A stretch of DNA of 64,000 nucleotides. Origin: JAMXLO01 sp963719805 (lineage in GTDB: Bacteria; Pseudomonadota; Alphaproteobacteria; Acetobacterales; Acetobacteraceae). Both the position numbers and the translations under genes were made by a program. Shown piece by piece: positions 36,394 through 44,573 of the stretch (the stretch's first letter is position 1; each line of letters opens with the position of its first letter). The stretch lies in the NCBI GenBank assembly GCA_963719805.1, contig CAVRDF010000007.1, positions 558,001-622,000 of the forward strand, written 5' to 3'. The notes under the pieces were generated by a model. The model ran no database searches. It worked only from the letters and a program-made list of their open reading frames with translations, and was not told where the DNA came from.

Positions 36394-36672
36394 CTATTGG
36401 CTGTGCTCGATCGTCGGCCCGTTCATCGATCCCGGGGAACCGCCCTGCCAGCGCTGCTGCGGATACCCCTGCTGCGGATACGACCGATTGCTGTACCGGT
36501 TACCGTATTGGCCATGGCCGCGGTCGCTGTGCCTGTCGTCCCACGGATTACCGCCGTAGCGGTGGTCGTAGTTGCCGAACAGGCTGTCCAGCCAGCCCTG
36601 CGCATGGGCCGTCCGGGGCGCCGAACCTGTCAGAGCCAAGCCGATTAGCGCCGACGCGATGATCAGCCGCAT
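36394..36672 (-). CDS. small secreted Gly/Tyr/Arg/Asn-rich protein
   Basis: 92 residues from ATG 36672, with GGAGGG seven bases upstream. The signal peptide is MRLIIASALIGLALTGS and cuts near RTAHAQ. The mature 65 residues begin WLDSLFGNYDHRYGGNPWDD and are rich in Gly, Tyr, Arg, Asn and Gln with no Cys. Such compositions suit a disordered or surface-adhering periplasmic protein. No family is recognised. Confidence 0.72.
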   Translation of the reverse strand: MRLIIASALIGLALTGSAPRTAHAQGWLDSLFGNYDHRYGGNPWDDRHSDRGHGQYGNRYSNRSYPQQGYPQQRWQGGSPGSMNGPTIEHSQ

Positions 36673-36759
36673 GCCGCACCCTCCACGCAAACCGTGATAC
36701 CGTACCGGCAACGTGGCGGCGCGCCACAAGTTCGCCGGCACGGTTCCCGTCTGCGTGCG

Positions 36760-37233
36760 TCAGGCGGCCGATTCGCTGATCGGGCGAGCCGGTTCGGCGC
36801 GGCTCTGGTCGGTGAGCATTTCCATGTGGCCGGTGATCTGACCACCGTCCTCGACCTGCAGGCGGCGGCAGCGCGCGGTGCCGAGCACCCGGCCGGTGGC
36901 GCGGATCACCAGGTTGCCACGCGCGGTCAGCGTGCCGTCGATCGTGCCGGCAATCTCGGCATCTTCCACCTCGATCTCGCCCTTGAAGACGCCGCCGGGT
37001 GAGATGGCGAGCTCGGTGGCGTGGATCATGCTGGCCTCGACGGTGCCCTCGACCACCAGGCGTTCGGCGTCCTGCACCGTGCCCTGCACGCTGATGCCGC
37101 GGCCGACAACCAGTGTGCGGCGTTCAGAGGGATCGCGGTTGGGCTGACGCACCGGGCCGATGACCGGGCGCGGGGCGGTGGCGGGCGGAACGGGCTGGGG
37201 CGTCGGAGACGTGGTAAAGGGTGGCCGGGACAT
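36760..37233 (-). CDS. bactofilin
   Basis: A bactofilin (DUF583) polymerising cytoskeletal protein. The beta-helix core is VVGRGISVQGTVQDAERLVVEG, HATELAISPGGVFKGEIEVEDAEIAG and LTARGNLVIRATGRVLGTARCRRLQVEDGGQITG, with short Pro-rich termini. ATG 37233 is chosen because AGGAGGTGA, a full match to the anti-Shine-Dalgarno tail, lies five bases upstream; this gives 157 residues. The frame stays open to GTG 37416 (VFKRRKPDEP, a common bactofilin opening) and TTG 37458, so a longer Pro-rich form is possible. Bactofilins scaffold cell-wall or polar structures. Confidence 0.88.
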   Translation of the reverse strand: MSRPPFTTSPTPQPVPPATAPRPVIGPVRQPNRDPSERRTLVVGRGISVQGTVQDAERLVVEGTVEASMIHATELAISPGGVFKGEIEVEDAEIAGTIDGTLTARGNLVIRATGRVLGTARCRRLQVEDGGQITGHMEMLTDQSRAEPARPISESAA

Positions 37234-37509
37234 AAGTTTCACCTCCTGCGGCGGAGCGGGACGAAATGGCGGGACGCCCAGGCCGTTGTCGGCCGGACCA
37301 ACCGGGGTGGACAGCCGGGGCTCGCCACGATCCGGCTCGGGCACTGGCAGGCCGGCAGGCAACGTCGCGCCCGCTTCGGCATCCTGCGGTTCATCGGGCT
37401 TGCGACGTTTGAACACGGGCCCCTCGTATCTGTCTGACGACAATTGCCGTCGTGGCAACAGTTCCGGGTATCATAGGCTGGCGCGCCGGAACAACGGGGC
37501 GCCGGCGGT

Positions 37510-38208
37510 TTATCCACATCGATCCGCTTGCTTTACGAGCGCCAGCGTGGCGCGGTCAGCGCCTGGTCGAGGTACATGCACCATGGCGGCAGTGCCGACA
37601 ATGGGGATCAGCAGGTTGAGCAACGGCACACTTCCGGCGAGTGCCAGAATGCAGCCTTGCACCAGCACGTTGAGCCGCACGCTGCGGTACAATGTTCGCG
37701 CCAGGGGGCGCGGCATCCGGCGCATCGCCACGGCACCGAACAGTCCGCGGCCGATGGCGTAGCCGCCGATGAGCCAGGCGAGCACCAGGCCAACGCCGGG
37801 CAGCACCAGCGCGGCGAACAGCGCCAGCACATTCAGCAGCAGGATGCGCAGGCCGATACTGATGGCATCCCACAATTGCACGGCGAGCGGTGCGCCGCGC
37901 GGCGGCGGCAGCGATGGATAGTAGCGGCGCTCCACCGCGGCAGCGATGCGGTCGAAATACAGCGTGCCGATGACCACGGCGACCGGCAGGAACAGCCACA
38001 ACGCGAGCAGCGATGCACCGACGGTGCCTAGCACATCGGCCGCCCAGCCAAGCCAGCCGTGCAGATCAAGCAGGCGATGCAGCAGCCACAGCGCGGCCAC
38101 ATGCAGCGCGGCGAAGCAGGCGGCGGACCACAACAGGCAACGCACCAGCACGCCGAGCATCACCGGATCGCCCAACTGGCCGATCGCGAGCGCGAATGGG
38201 GCGAACAT
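37510..38208 (-). CDS. EI24/CysZ-family membrane protein
   Basis: 232 residues from ATG 38208, eleven bases after the HpnN stop. Hydrophobic segments include VRCLLWSAACFAALHVAALWLL, LGTVGASLLALWLFLPVAVVIG, LLNVLALFAALVLPGVGLVLAWLIGG and LALAGSVPLLNLLIPIVGTAAMV. The GGYAIGRGLFGAVAMRRMP stretch before the last pair matches the EI24 domain. In bacteria these proteins resemble the CysZ sulfate transporter, but many have unknown roles. It is translated with hpnN and may be linked to hopanoid or envelope work. Confidence 0.84.
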   Translation of the reverse strand: MFAPFALAIGQLGDPVMLGVLVRCLLWSAACFAALHVAALWLLHRLLDLHGWLGWAADVLGTVGASLLALWLFLPVAVVIGTLYFDRIAAAVERRYYPSLPPPRGAPLAVQLWDAISIGLRILLLNVLALFAALVLPGVGLVLAWLIGGYAIGRGLFGAVAMRRMPRPLARTLYRSVRLNVLVQGCILALAGSVPLLNLLIPIVGTAAMVHVPRPGADRATLALVKQADRCG

Positions 38209-38219
38209 CGATGGCGCGT

Positions 38220-40808
38220 TCAGACGCGGCGCCGCGCGTGTACCGACGACAGCAGCGCGGGTATGAACACCAGGCTCGCCAGCAGTGTGCACGCCAGGCT
38301 GATCAGCAGCAGCTTGCCCATGCTCGAGGTGCCAGGATGCTCGGACAGTGCGAGCGAGCCGAAGGCCGTGCCGGTGGTCAGCGCCGAGAATACGATGGCA
38401 CGCGCAGTGGCCGAACCGAGGATGGCGTGCCGGCCAGCCCGCCAGTTCATCACGAAGTAAATGTTGAACGACACGCCGACACCGAGCAGCAGCGGCAGCG
38501 CGATGATGTTGGCGAAGTTGAGCGGCAATGGCAGCGCGACCGCGACCAGCAGCGTCAGCAGTGCCGACAGCAACAGCGGCGCCAGCACCAGCGACACATC
38601 GAGCACGCGGCGCAGCGCGATCAGCAGGATGATCGTGATCGCCACCAACGCGATCACCGCGGCGTCACGGAACGAGTTCACGATGGTCTGGCTGGTCGCC
38701 ACGATGGTGACGGCGGAACCGCCGGCATCGGGTGCCACCGACGTCACCTGCGCGACAAAGCGCTGCAGGCCCGTGCTGCTGCGCGCTTCCGGTGTGGACA
38801 CCACCTGGGTGCGTGCGCGGCCGTCGGGCAACAGCCAGTCCCGCGATACATCGGCCGGAATCGAGGCAAGCGTCACCGGCTGTGCGTTGAGCACCGAGCG
38901 CAGGTTGTCGAGCTGTTGCGGCAGGAAGCGGGTCAGGGCCGCGTTGGCCGACAGCAGGACCGGATCGGGGGCGCTCTGCAACTGGCGCAGGTCAGCGGCG
39001 ATCGCCGCAAGCGGATGCTCTTTCGGCAGCTTCGCCAGCGCCGGGTCGATCTGCGCCAGCGCGGTCTTGGCGGCGAGCCTGATCGCGTCCGGCGTGATCG
39101 GCGTTACGGTTTCGTTGGCCAGCAATGTCGGCGACAGGATCGAATTGGCATCGGCGATGATCGCCAGCTTTTGCTGCTGTTCGCCCGGCACGAAGCTGTC
39201 GATGTCGATCACCTTGGAGACCGTGGGCAGCTTCGCCAATTGCGGTTTCAGCGCCTGAGCCGCGGCGGCATTCGGCGACAGGATGCTGATGGTGTACGGG
39301 TTGGTGAGCGGATCGTTCATCAAGTCGTACAGCGTGCGCATCGCCTCGGTGTTGGGATTCTTGGTGTGCAGCGGATCGGAATCGAATGCGAGGTACGGCG
39401 ACACCCCGAGCGCCAACGCGGCGAGTGCGGCGAACAACACCAGGATCGGCCGCCGGTGACGCGCCACAACGGGATCCATCGGCGCCAGCCAGGAGAAGCC
39501 GACGACGGCACGCTCGCCGCGCGGGCGGCACAGTGTGATGACTGCCGGCAGGAAACCCAGGGTGCAGGCAAACGCGATCAGCATGCCGACACCGGCGATC
39601 AGGCCGAGTTCGGCGACGCCGGAAAAGTCGGTGGGCACGAAGCCGAGAAAGCCGGCCGAGGTTGCCGCGGCGGCGACCAGGATCTGCAGGCCTGTCCGGT
39701 GTGCGTTCTGCCGCATCGCTTCCGCCGGGTCGGGATACTCGAAGCGGCGTTCGCGATAGCGCACCGAGAACTGGATGGCGAAATCGACCGCGATGCCGAC
39801 GAACAGGATGCCGAAGCCGACGGAGACGAGGTCGAGCGTGCCGACGGCGACCGCGGCGAACAGCAGCGTGAATGTGAGGCCGAGTCCGAGCGTGGCAAGT
39901 ATTGGCACGATAAGCCGCCAGGTCTGCACCGCGAGGAACAGCCACAGCGTGATCAGCGTGACGCTGCCGATGAGACCCACGACCATGCCTTGCACGACGG
40001 TGGCGAATTCCTCGTCGGCCAGCGCGATCTGACCGGTGATGCGCACGTGCGCATCGCCTGACTTCACGAACTCCAGGTTGGCGATGATGCGGCGCATCGC
40101 ATCGGTGGCATCACCGCCTGGTTGCAGTGCGCCGTAGTCGAGCTTCGGCTGCACCAACACGAACTTGTATTTGCCGGCGAGATCGTTGAGGCCGCCGCCC
40201 AACAGCAATTGCCAGGACAGCGGCTGCGGATGGCCGGCGAGCGCTTGCGCCATCGACTGATGAAACGCCGTGAGCGAAGGCAAGTACGGCTCGAGATCGA
40301 CATCGCCCTTCTGCACGCCCATGCCGATGAGCGACAGCGCCGAGAACAGGCCGCGTGCGGTCGGATCCGCGACCAGCTGGCCAAGGAAGGGCTGGGCGTC
40401 GATCGTCCGGTTCATCAGGTCGGTGAGCTGCTTGACGTCGAGGTACAGCAATCCTTCCTGCTTCAGGAACGGCGACGCATCGGGGCGGCGCACGGTGTTG
40501 AAATGCGCGTGATCCGCCGTCGCGGCAGCGGCCAGTGATGCGGCGGTGGCTTCCGCCTCCTCGGGCTCCTTGGCGTCGATCACAGCGACCAGCAGGTTGT
40601 TGAACTGCGGGAAGTCCTTGTTCAATTCGTCGGCGTGCTGCCGCCATGGCAGTGAGCTGGCGAACATGCGGTCGGTGTCGGTGCTGACGTCGAGATGCGA
40701 GACGGAATAGAAGGCGGCCAGGACGGCGAGCAGAAACCCGCCGAGGGTGACGGCGAGTGCATGGCGTTGGCTGAAATCGGCCAATCCGACGATGAGGCGG
40801 TTCAGCAT
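38220..40808 (-). CDS. hpnN: hopanoid-type RND transporter HpnN
   Basis: 862 residues from ATG 40808, typical of HpnN. It is an MMPL/RND-fold protein with an N-terminal helix, a large periplasmic loop beginning LDVSTDTDRMFASSLPWRQ, six membrane helices with SVGFGILFVGIAVDFAIQFSVRYRE (sterol-sensing-like segment), a second loop around 430-700, and a last helix block. HpnN moves hopanoids from the inner to the outer membrane. No other hopanoid gene is in the window. The name is assigned from length and motifs, not from synteny. Confidence 0.88.
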   Translation of the reverse strand: MLNRLIVGLADFSQRHALAVTLGGFLLAVLAAFYSVSHLDVSTDTDRMFASSLPWRQHADELNKDFPQFNNLLVAVIDAKEPEEAEATAASLAAAATADHAHFNTVRRPDASPFLKQEGLLYLDVKQLTDLMNRTIDAQPFLGQLVADPTARGLFSALSLIGMGVQKGDVDLEPYLPSLTAFHQSMAQALAGHPQPLSWQLLLGGGLNDLAGKYKFVLVQPKLDYGALQPGGDATDAMRRIIANLEFVKSGDAHVRITGQIALADEEFATVVQGMVVGLIGSVTLITLWLFLAVQTWRLIVPILATLGLGLTFTLLFAAVAVGTLDLVSVGFGILFVGIAVDFAIQFSVRYRERRFEYPDPAEAMRQNAHRTGLQILVAAAATSAGFLGFVPTDFSGVAELGLIAGVGMLIAFACTLGFLPAVITLCRPRGERAVVGFSWLAPMDPVVARHRRPILVLFAALAALALGVSPYLAFDSDPLHTKNPNTEAMRTLYDLMNDPLTNPYTISILSPNAAAAQALKPQLAKLPTVSKVIDIDSFVPGEQQQKLAIIADANSILSPTLLANETVTPITPDAIRLAAKTALAQIDPALAKLPKEHPLAAIAADLRQLQSAPDPVLLSANAALTRFLPQQLDNLRSVLNAQPVTLASIPADVSRDWLLPDGRARTQVVSTPEARSSTGLQRFVAQVTSVAPDAGGSAVTIVATSQTIVNSFRDAAVIALVAITIILLIALRRVLDVSLVLAPLLLSALLTLLVAVALPLPLNFANIIALPLLLGVGVSFNIYFVMNWRAGRHAILGSATARAIVFSALTTGTAFGSLALSEHPGTSSMGKLLLISLACTLLASLVFIPALLSSVHARRRV

Positions 40809-40954
40809 CCGGGTCGCATCAATGTGGCGGCCCGGCGAATGCGGGCGGCGTGTGATAGTCGGTTGAGCGCCCTCGGTCCATGCCGCGTCCAGGTGGTTTT
40901 CACCCGCGCGCGGCGGCGGTAGGACAGACGGTGCGTGATCTGGAGGAAGATCCA

Positions 40955-42100
40955 ATGTCCACGTCCACTGCTACGAAAGACCGGGTCGGGCCGCGCGATC
41001 TGCCGCCGTTCCGGGCAGACCATGTGGGCAGCCTGTTGCGTCCGCGCGAGTTGGCGAGGGCACGCGCCGAGCGCAAGGCTGGCACGCTGACCGCCGAGGC
41101 TTTGCGCGCGATTGAGGATCGTTGCATCCAAACCGCGATCCGCCGGCAGGAGGAGACCGGCCTGCGGGCCGCGACCGACGGCGAGTATCGCCGCGCGTTC
41201 TGGCACTTCGATTTTGTCTCGGGGCTGGACGGGGTGGAGCTCTACGAGCCCGAGCAGAAGATCCAGTTCAAAGGCGGGTTACCGCTGCCGCTGGCGTTGC
41301 GCGTGAACGGCAGGATCGGCTGGGGCAAGCCGGTGATGGTCGATGACTTCCGCTTCGTCGCCGGCCACGCGAAGACGGCGATGCCGAAGATGACGATACC
41401 GTCGCCGTCGGTGGTGCATTTCCGCGGCGGACGGCGGGCGATCGATGCGAAGACCTATCCGGACATGGACGGCTTCTTCGGCGACCTGGGCGAGGCGTAC
41501 AACAAGGCGGTGGCGGCGTTCGGCGCGGCGGGCTGCCGCTACCTGCAACTCGATGAGGTGAACATTGCGTATCTGTGCGATCCCGAGCAGATCGCCGGGT
41601 TGAAGGCGCGCGGCGAGCATGTGGACAATCTGCTGTCGGTCTATGCCGGCATGCTGAACCGCGCGATCGAGGGCAAGCCGGACGGCATGGTGATCAGCAT
41701 GCATCTGTGCCGCGGCAACTTCCGCTCGCACTGGGTCGCTTCAGGCGGCTACGAGCCGGTGGCCGAGGTGCTGTTCAACCAGATCAACTCGGACGCGTAT
41801 TTCATGGAGTACGACAGCGACCGGGCGGGGGGGTTCGAACCGTTGCGCTTCGTGCCTCGGGGGAAGAAGGTCGTTGTGCTCGGGCTGGTGACCAGCAAGA
41901 CCGGCGTGTTGGAAACCAAGGACGAGTTGAAGCGGCGGATCGATGAGGCGGCGAAGTATCTGCCGCTGGAGCAGTTGGCCCTGTCGCCGCAATGCGGCTT
42001 CGCCAGCACGGAGGAAGGCAACGTGCTGAGCGAGGAGGAGCAGTGGGCGAAGCTGCGGCTGTGCGTCGAAGTGGCGCGCGAGGTGTGGGGCGGGATTTAG
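40955..42100 (+). CDS. MetE-like cobalamin-independent methionine synthase family protein
   Basis: 381 residues from ATG 40955 with GGAGGA seven bases upstream. It is a single C-terminal MetE-type barrel: FRADHVGSLLRP at the start, DGEYRRAFWHFDF, LDEVNIAYL, then zinc ligands in MHLCRGNF (His, Cys), FMEYDSDRAGG (Glu) and LSPQCGFAS (Cys). Lacking the N-terminal folate half of true MetE, it belongs to the YxjG-like group that takes methyl from an unidentified small donor. Transcribed away from hpnN. Confidence 0.9.
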   Translation: MSTSTATKDRVGPRDLPPFRADHVGSLLRPRELARARAERKAGTLTAEALRAIEDRCIQTAIRRQEETGLRAATDGEYRRAFWHFDFVSGLDGVELYEPEQKIQFKGGLPLPLALRVNGRIGWGKPVMVDDFRFVAGHAKTAMPKMTIPSPSVVHFRGGRRAIDAKTYPDMDGFFGDLGEAYNKAVAAFGAAGCRYLQLDEVNIAYLCDPEQIAGLKARGEHVDNLLSVYAGMLNRAIEGKPDGMVISMHLCRGNFRSHWVASGGYEPVAEVLFNQINSDAYFMEYDSDRAGGFEPLRFVPRGKKVVVLGLVTSKTGVLETKDELKRRIDEAAKYLPLEQLALSPQCGFASTEEGNVLSEEEQWAKLRLCVEVAREVWGGI

Positions 42101-42114
42101 CGCAAGCGTATTTA

Positions 42115-42180
42115 GCCGCAGATGCACGCAGATGGACGCGGATAAGGGCTTATCTGCGTGAATCAGCGTGCATCTGCGGC
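42115..42180. repeat. long palindrome, copy B of the GCAGATGCACGCAGAT family
   Basis: Arms GCCGCAGATGCACGCAGAT (42115-42133) and 42162-42180 pair at 18 of 19 positions. An inner ATAA/TTAT region extends the hairpin. It overlaps the first eight codons of the GT39 gene. Confidence 0.88.
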
Positions 42181-43582
42181 TTCATTTTATTGCCTTTGGC
42201 TGATTGTCGGGGCGACGGCGCTGCGCATCGGGTTTGGCTGGGCGCTCGGGCTGGGCGTTGACGAGAGCTACATGGTGGCTGCGGGGCGGACGCTCAGCCT
42301 CGGGTATTTCGACCATCCGCCGGCATCTTGGTGGCTGAGCTGGGGTGCGGCACATCTGTTCGGCAGCGAGGCACCCATCGTGGTGCGGCTGCCGTTCATC
42401 GCACTGTTCGCGGTTTCCACCTGGCTGATGTGGCGGCTAGGCGGGTTGCCGCCCGCGGTGCTGCTGAACCTGTCGCCGGTGTTCGGCGTCACCACCGGGA
42501 CGTGGGTGCTGCCGGATGGACCGCTGGTCTGCGCCTTGTTGGGCGCGGCGCTGTGTCTGATGCGCGCGCTGGACACCGAGGCGCTGGGCTGGTGGCTGGC
42601 ATGCGGACTGTGCGCGGGACTGGCGCTGTTTTCCAAATATTCTGCGGTGCTGACGCTGCTGGGTGCCGGGCTGTATCTGGTAAGCAGCCCGCGGCATCGG
42701 CGCTGCCTCGCGACAGTGAAGCCCTGGCTGGCGCTGGTGGTGGCGCTGCTGGTGTTCTCGCCGGTGATGGTCTGGAACGCGTCGCATGGCTGGACATCGT
42801 TCGCGTTCCAGGGTGAGCGCGCGATTGGGTGGACGTTCCGGCCGTTCGCGCCGTTCGTCACGCTCGGCGGCGAGGCGTTGTTCGTGCTGCCGTGGATCTG
42901 GGTGCCGATGATGTTGGCGTTCATCGCGGCTGTGCGGAGCGGGCCGGGCGAGTGGCGATCGTGGCTGCTGTGTTGCCTCGCCGCACCGCCGATCATGGTG
43001 TTTGCAGTGATATCGGCCTGGTCAAGCCAGCGCGTGCTGTTCCATTGGGCAGCGCCCGGTTACCTGATGCTGTTTCCGCTGATCGGCGGGATGCTGCCGC
43101 GGCGCGTCGTGCTGGGCACCGCGGCGTTCGTGGTGCTGGCGGTGGTGGTTGTGGCGACGCAGGTTTGGCTCGACTGGCTGCCGCTGCGCGCGTTCGTGCG
43201 CACCGATCCGGTTATCGAAGGCGTTGACTGGACGTCGCTGCGCAACGAGTTGGCGTTGCCGCCGGGCGCTGTCGTCGGCGTGCCGAACTGGCGTGATGCC
43301 GGGAAGATCGCCTACGCGCTCGGGCCGGAGGTGACGACGATTTGCCTGAACCGCGACGCGCGGCAGTTCGGGATCGCCGAACCCGCGCGGCGATTCATCG
43401 GCGATGACATGCTGATCCTGGCACCGGAACATGCGGATCGCGTGCCGGCGGAGCTGGGCGGCGTCTTCGAGTTGCTTGAACCGCTGCCCTCGGTGCCGGT
43501 GCTGCAGGCGGGACGGACACTGCTGAGCGTGTCGGTGTTCCGTGCGCGGCGTCTGCGCCAATGGCCGCCGCCCGGTGGTTGA
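42158..43582 (+). CDS. GT39-type membrane glycosyltransferase (ArnT/PMT-like)
   Basis: 474 residues. Asp35-Glu36 (GVDESYMVA) is the catalytic pair of the GT-C fold, and YFDHPPASWWL at 50-60 is the conserved loop after it. About ten hydrophobic helices follow, then a C-terminal soluble part (VGVPNWRDAGKIAYALG). It transfers a sugar from a polyprenyl carrier to lipid or protein. The annotated GTG start and the first eight residues (encoded by AATCAGCGTGCATCTGCGG) come from the palindrome at 42115-42180. A later start is not obvious, as the first helix begins at once. Confidence 0.86.
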   Translation: MNQRASAASFYCLWLIVGATALRIGFGWALGLGVDESYMVAAGRTLSLGYFDHPPASWWLSWGAAHLFGSEAPIVVRLPFIALFAVSTWLMWRLGGLPPAVLLNLSPVFGVTTGTWVLPDGPLVCALLGAALCLMRALDTEALGWWLACGLCAGLALFSKYSAVLTLLGAGLYLVSSPRHRRCLATVKPWLALVVALLVFSPVMVWNASHGWTSFAFQGERAIGWTFRPFAPFVTLGGEALFVLPWIWVPMMLAFIAAVRSGPGEWRSWLLCCLAAPPIMVFAVISAWSSQRVLFHWAAPGYLMLFPLIGGMLPRRVVLGTAAFVVLAVVVVATQVWLDWLPLRAFVRTDPVIEGVDWTSLRNELALPPGAVVGVPNWRDAGKIAYALGPEVTTICLNRDARQFGIAEPARRFIGDDMLILAPEHADRVPAELGGVFELLEPLPSVPVLQAGRTLLSVSVFRARRLRQWPPPGG

Positions 43583-43610
43583 TGGTCCGGAACTCGCGTA
43601 TTCTCGCCCG

Positions 43611-44513
43611 ATGTCCGATCGCGTTTTGAGCCCGGTGGATTTGCGCGCGCTGTCGCGCCGCAGCGATACGGCGGGCGCTTTGCGCACGGGCATCCATGGC
43701 GCGCTGCTGTTCGGCACCGGATGGCTGCTGGCGCTATCCGGACCGTGGACCGTCCTGCCCGCGATGCTGGCGTTCGGACTGGTGCAGGTCGCGCTGTTCG
43801 CCCCAGCGCACGAGGCAACGCACCAGACCGCGTTCGCGTCACGCCGCGCCAATGCGGTGTTGGGGTGGCTGGCAGCGTGCCCGTCGCTGCTGAACCTGCA
43901 CTTCTATACCGCGTTCCACTTCGCGCATCACCGGCACACGCAGATACCGGGACGCGATCCGGAACTCGACATCACTGTGCCGAATGATCTGCCGGGCTAT
44001 GTGCGGCGCGTGCTTGGAATGCCGTACTGGCGGCTGCGCCTGCTGGTGGTGGCGGATGCGTGGCGCGGCGACATGCACCGCTATCCCTATGTGTCGAAGG
44101 CAGCGGCGCCCGGCGTGATCCGCAGTGTGCGGACGATGAGCGTGACGCTGGTCGGCGGATCGATCGTGTCAGCCCTGCTGTTCGGCTGGTGGACGCCGTT
44201 TGAGTTCTGGATCCTGCCGCAGGTGCTGTGCCAGCCGTTCCTGCGCGCCTACGTGTTTGCCGAGCACACCGGCTGCTCGATGGATCGCAACGGGCTGACC
44301 AATACACGCACCACGCTGACCAATGCGGCGGTGCGGCTGCTGATGTGGAACATGCCGTTCCACGCGGAGCACCACCTGTATCCGTCGATCCCGTTCCATC
44401 GTCTGGCTGATGCGCATGCGGTGCTGCGGACGCGGCTGGGGTTCGTCGAACCGCGCGGCTATGTGCGGTGGAACTGGGCGATGGCGCGGCGGCTGCGGGT
44501 TCAGATGCGATAG
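43611..44513 (+). CDS. membrane fatty acid desaturase
   Basis: 300 residues from ATG 43611, 28 bases after the GT39 stop. The three diiron histidine boxes are clear: HEATHQ (box 1), FHFAHHRHT (box 2) and FHAEHHLYPSIPFH (box 3), with membrane helices between. It introduces a double bond or hydroxyl in a fatty acyl, carotenoid or sphingoid chain using oxygen and reduced ferredoxin or cytochrome b5. The substrate is not readable from the sequence. It may be co-transcribed with the glycosyltransferase. Confidence 0.92.
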   Translation: MSDRVLSPVDLRALSRRSDTAGALRTGIHGALLFGTGWLLALSGPWTVLPAMLAFGLVQVALFAPAHEATHQTAFASRRANAVLGWLAACPSLLNLHFYTAFHFAHHRHTQIPGRDPELDITVPNDLPGYVRRVLGMPYWRLRLLVVADAWRGDMHRYPYVSKAAAPGVIRSVRTMSVTLVGGSIVSALLFGWWTPFEFWILPQVLCQPFLRAYVFAEHTGCSMDRNGLTNTRTTLTNAAVRLLMWNMPFHAEHHLYPSIPFHRLADAHAVLRTRLGFVEPRGYVRWNWAMARRLRVQMR

Positions 44514-44573
44514 GGACTGCTGGTGTCGCCTCGCAATGATACGAGTTGGCTGGGATCGCGCCGGGAGCCGGGA

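Noticed and set aside
38013..40061. A 682-codon rightward frame opposite hpnN.
   Set aside because: The translation is an Arg/Gln/His-rich low-complexity string without family features, whereas the leftward frame is a complete HpnN.
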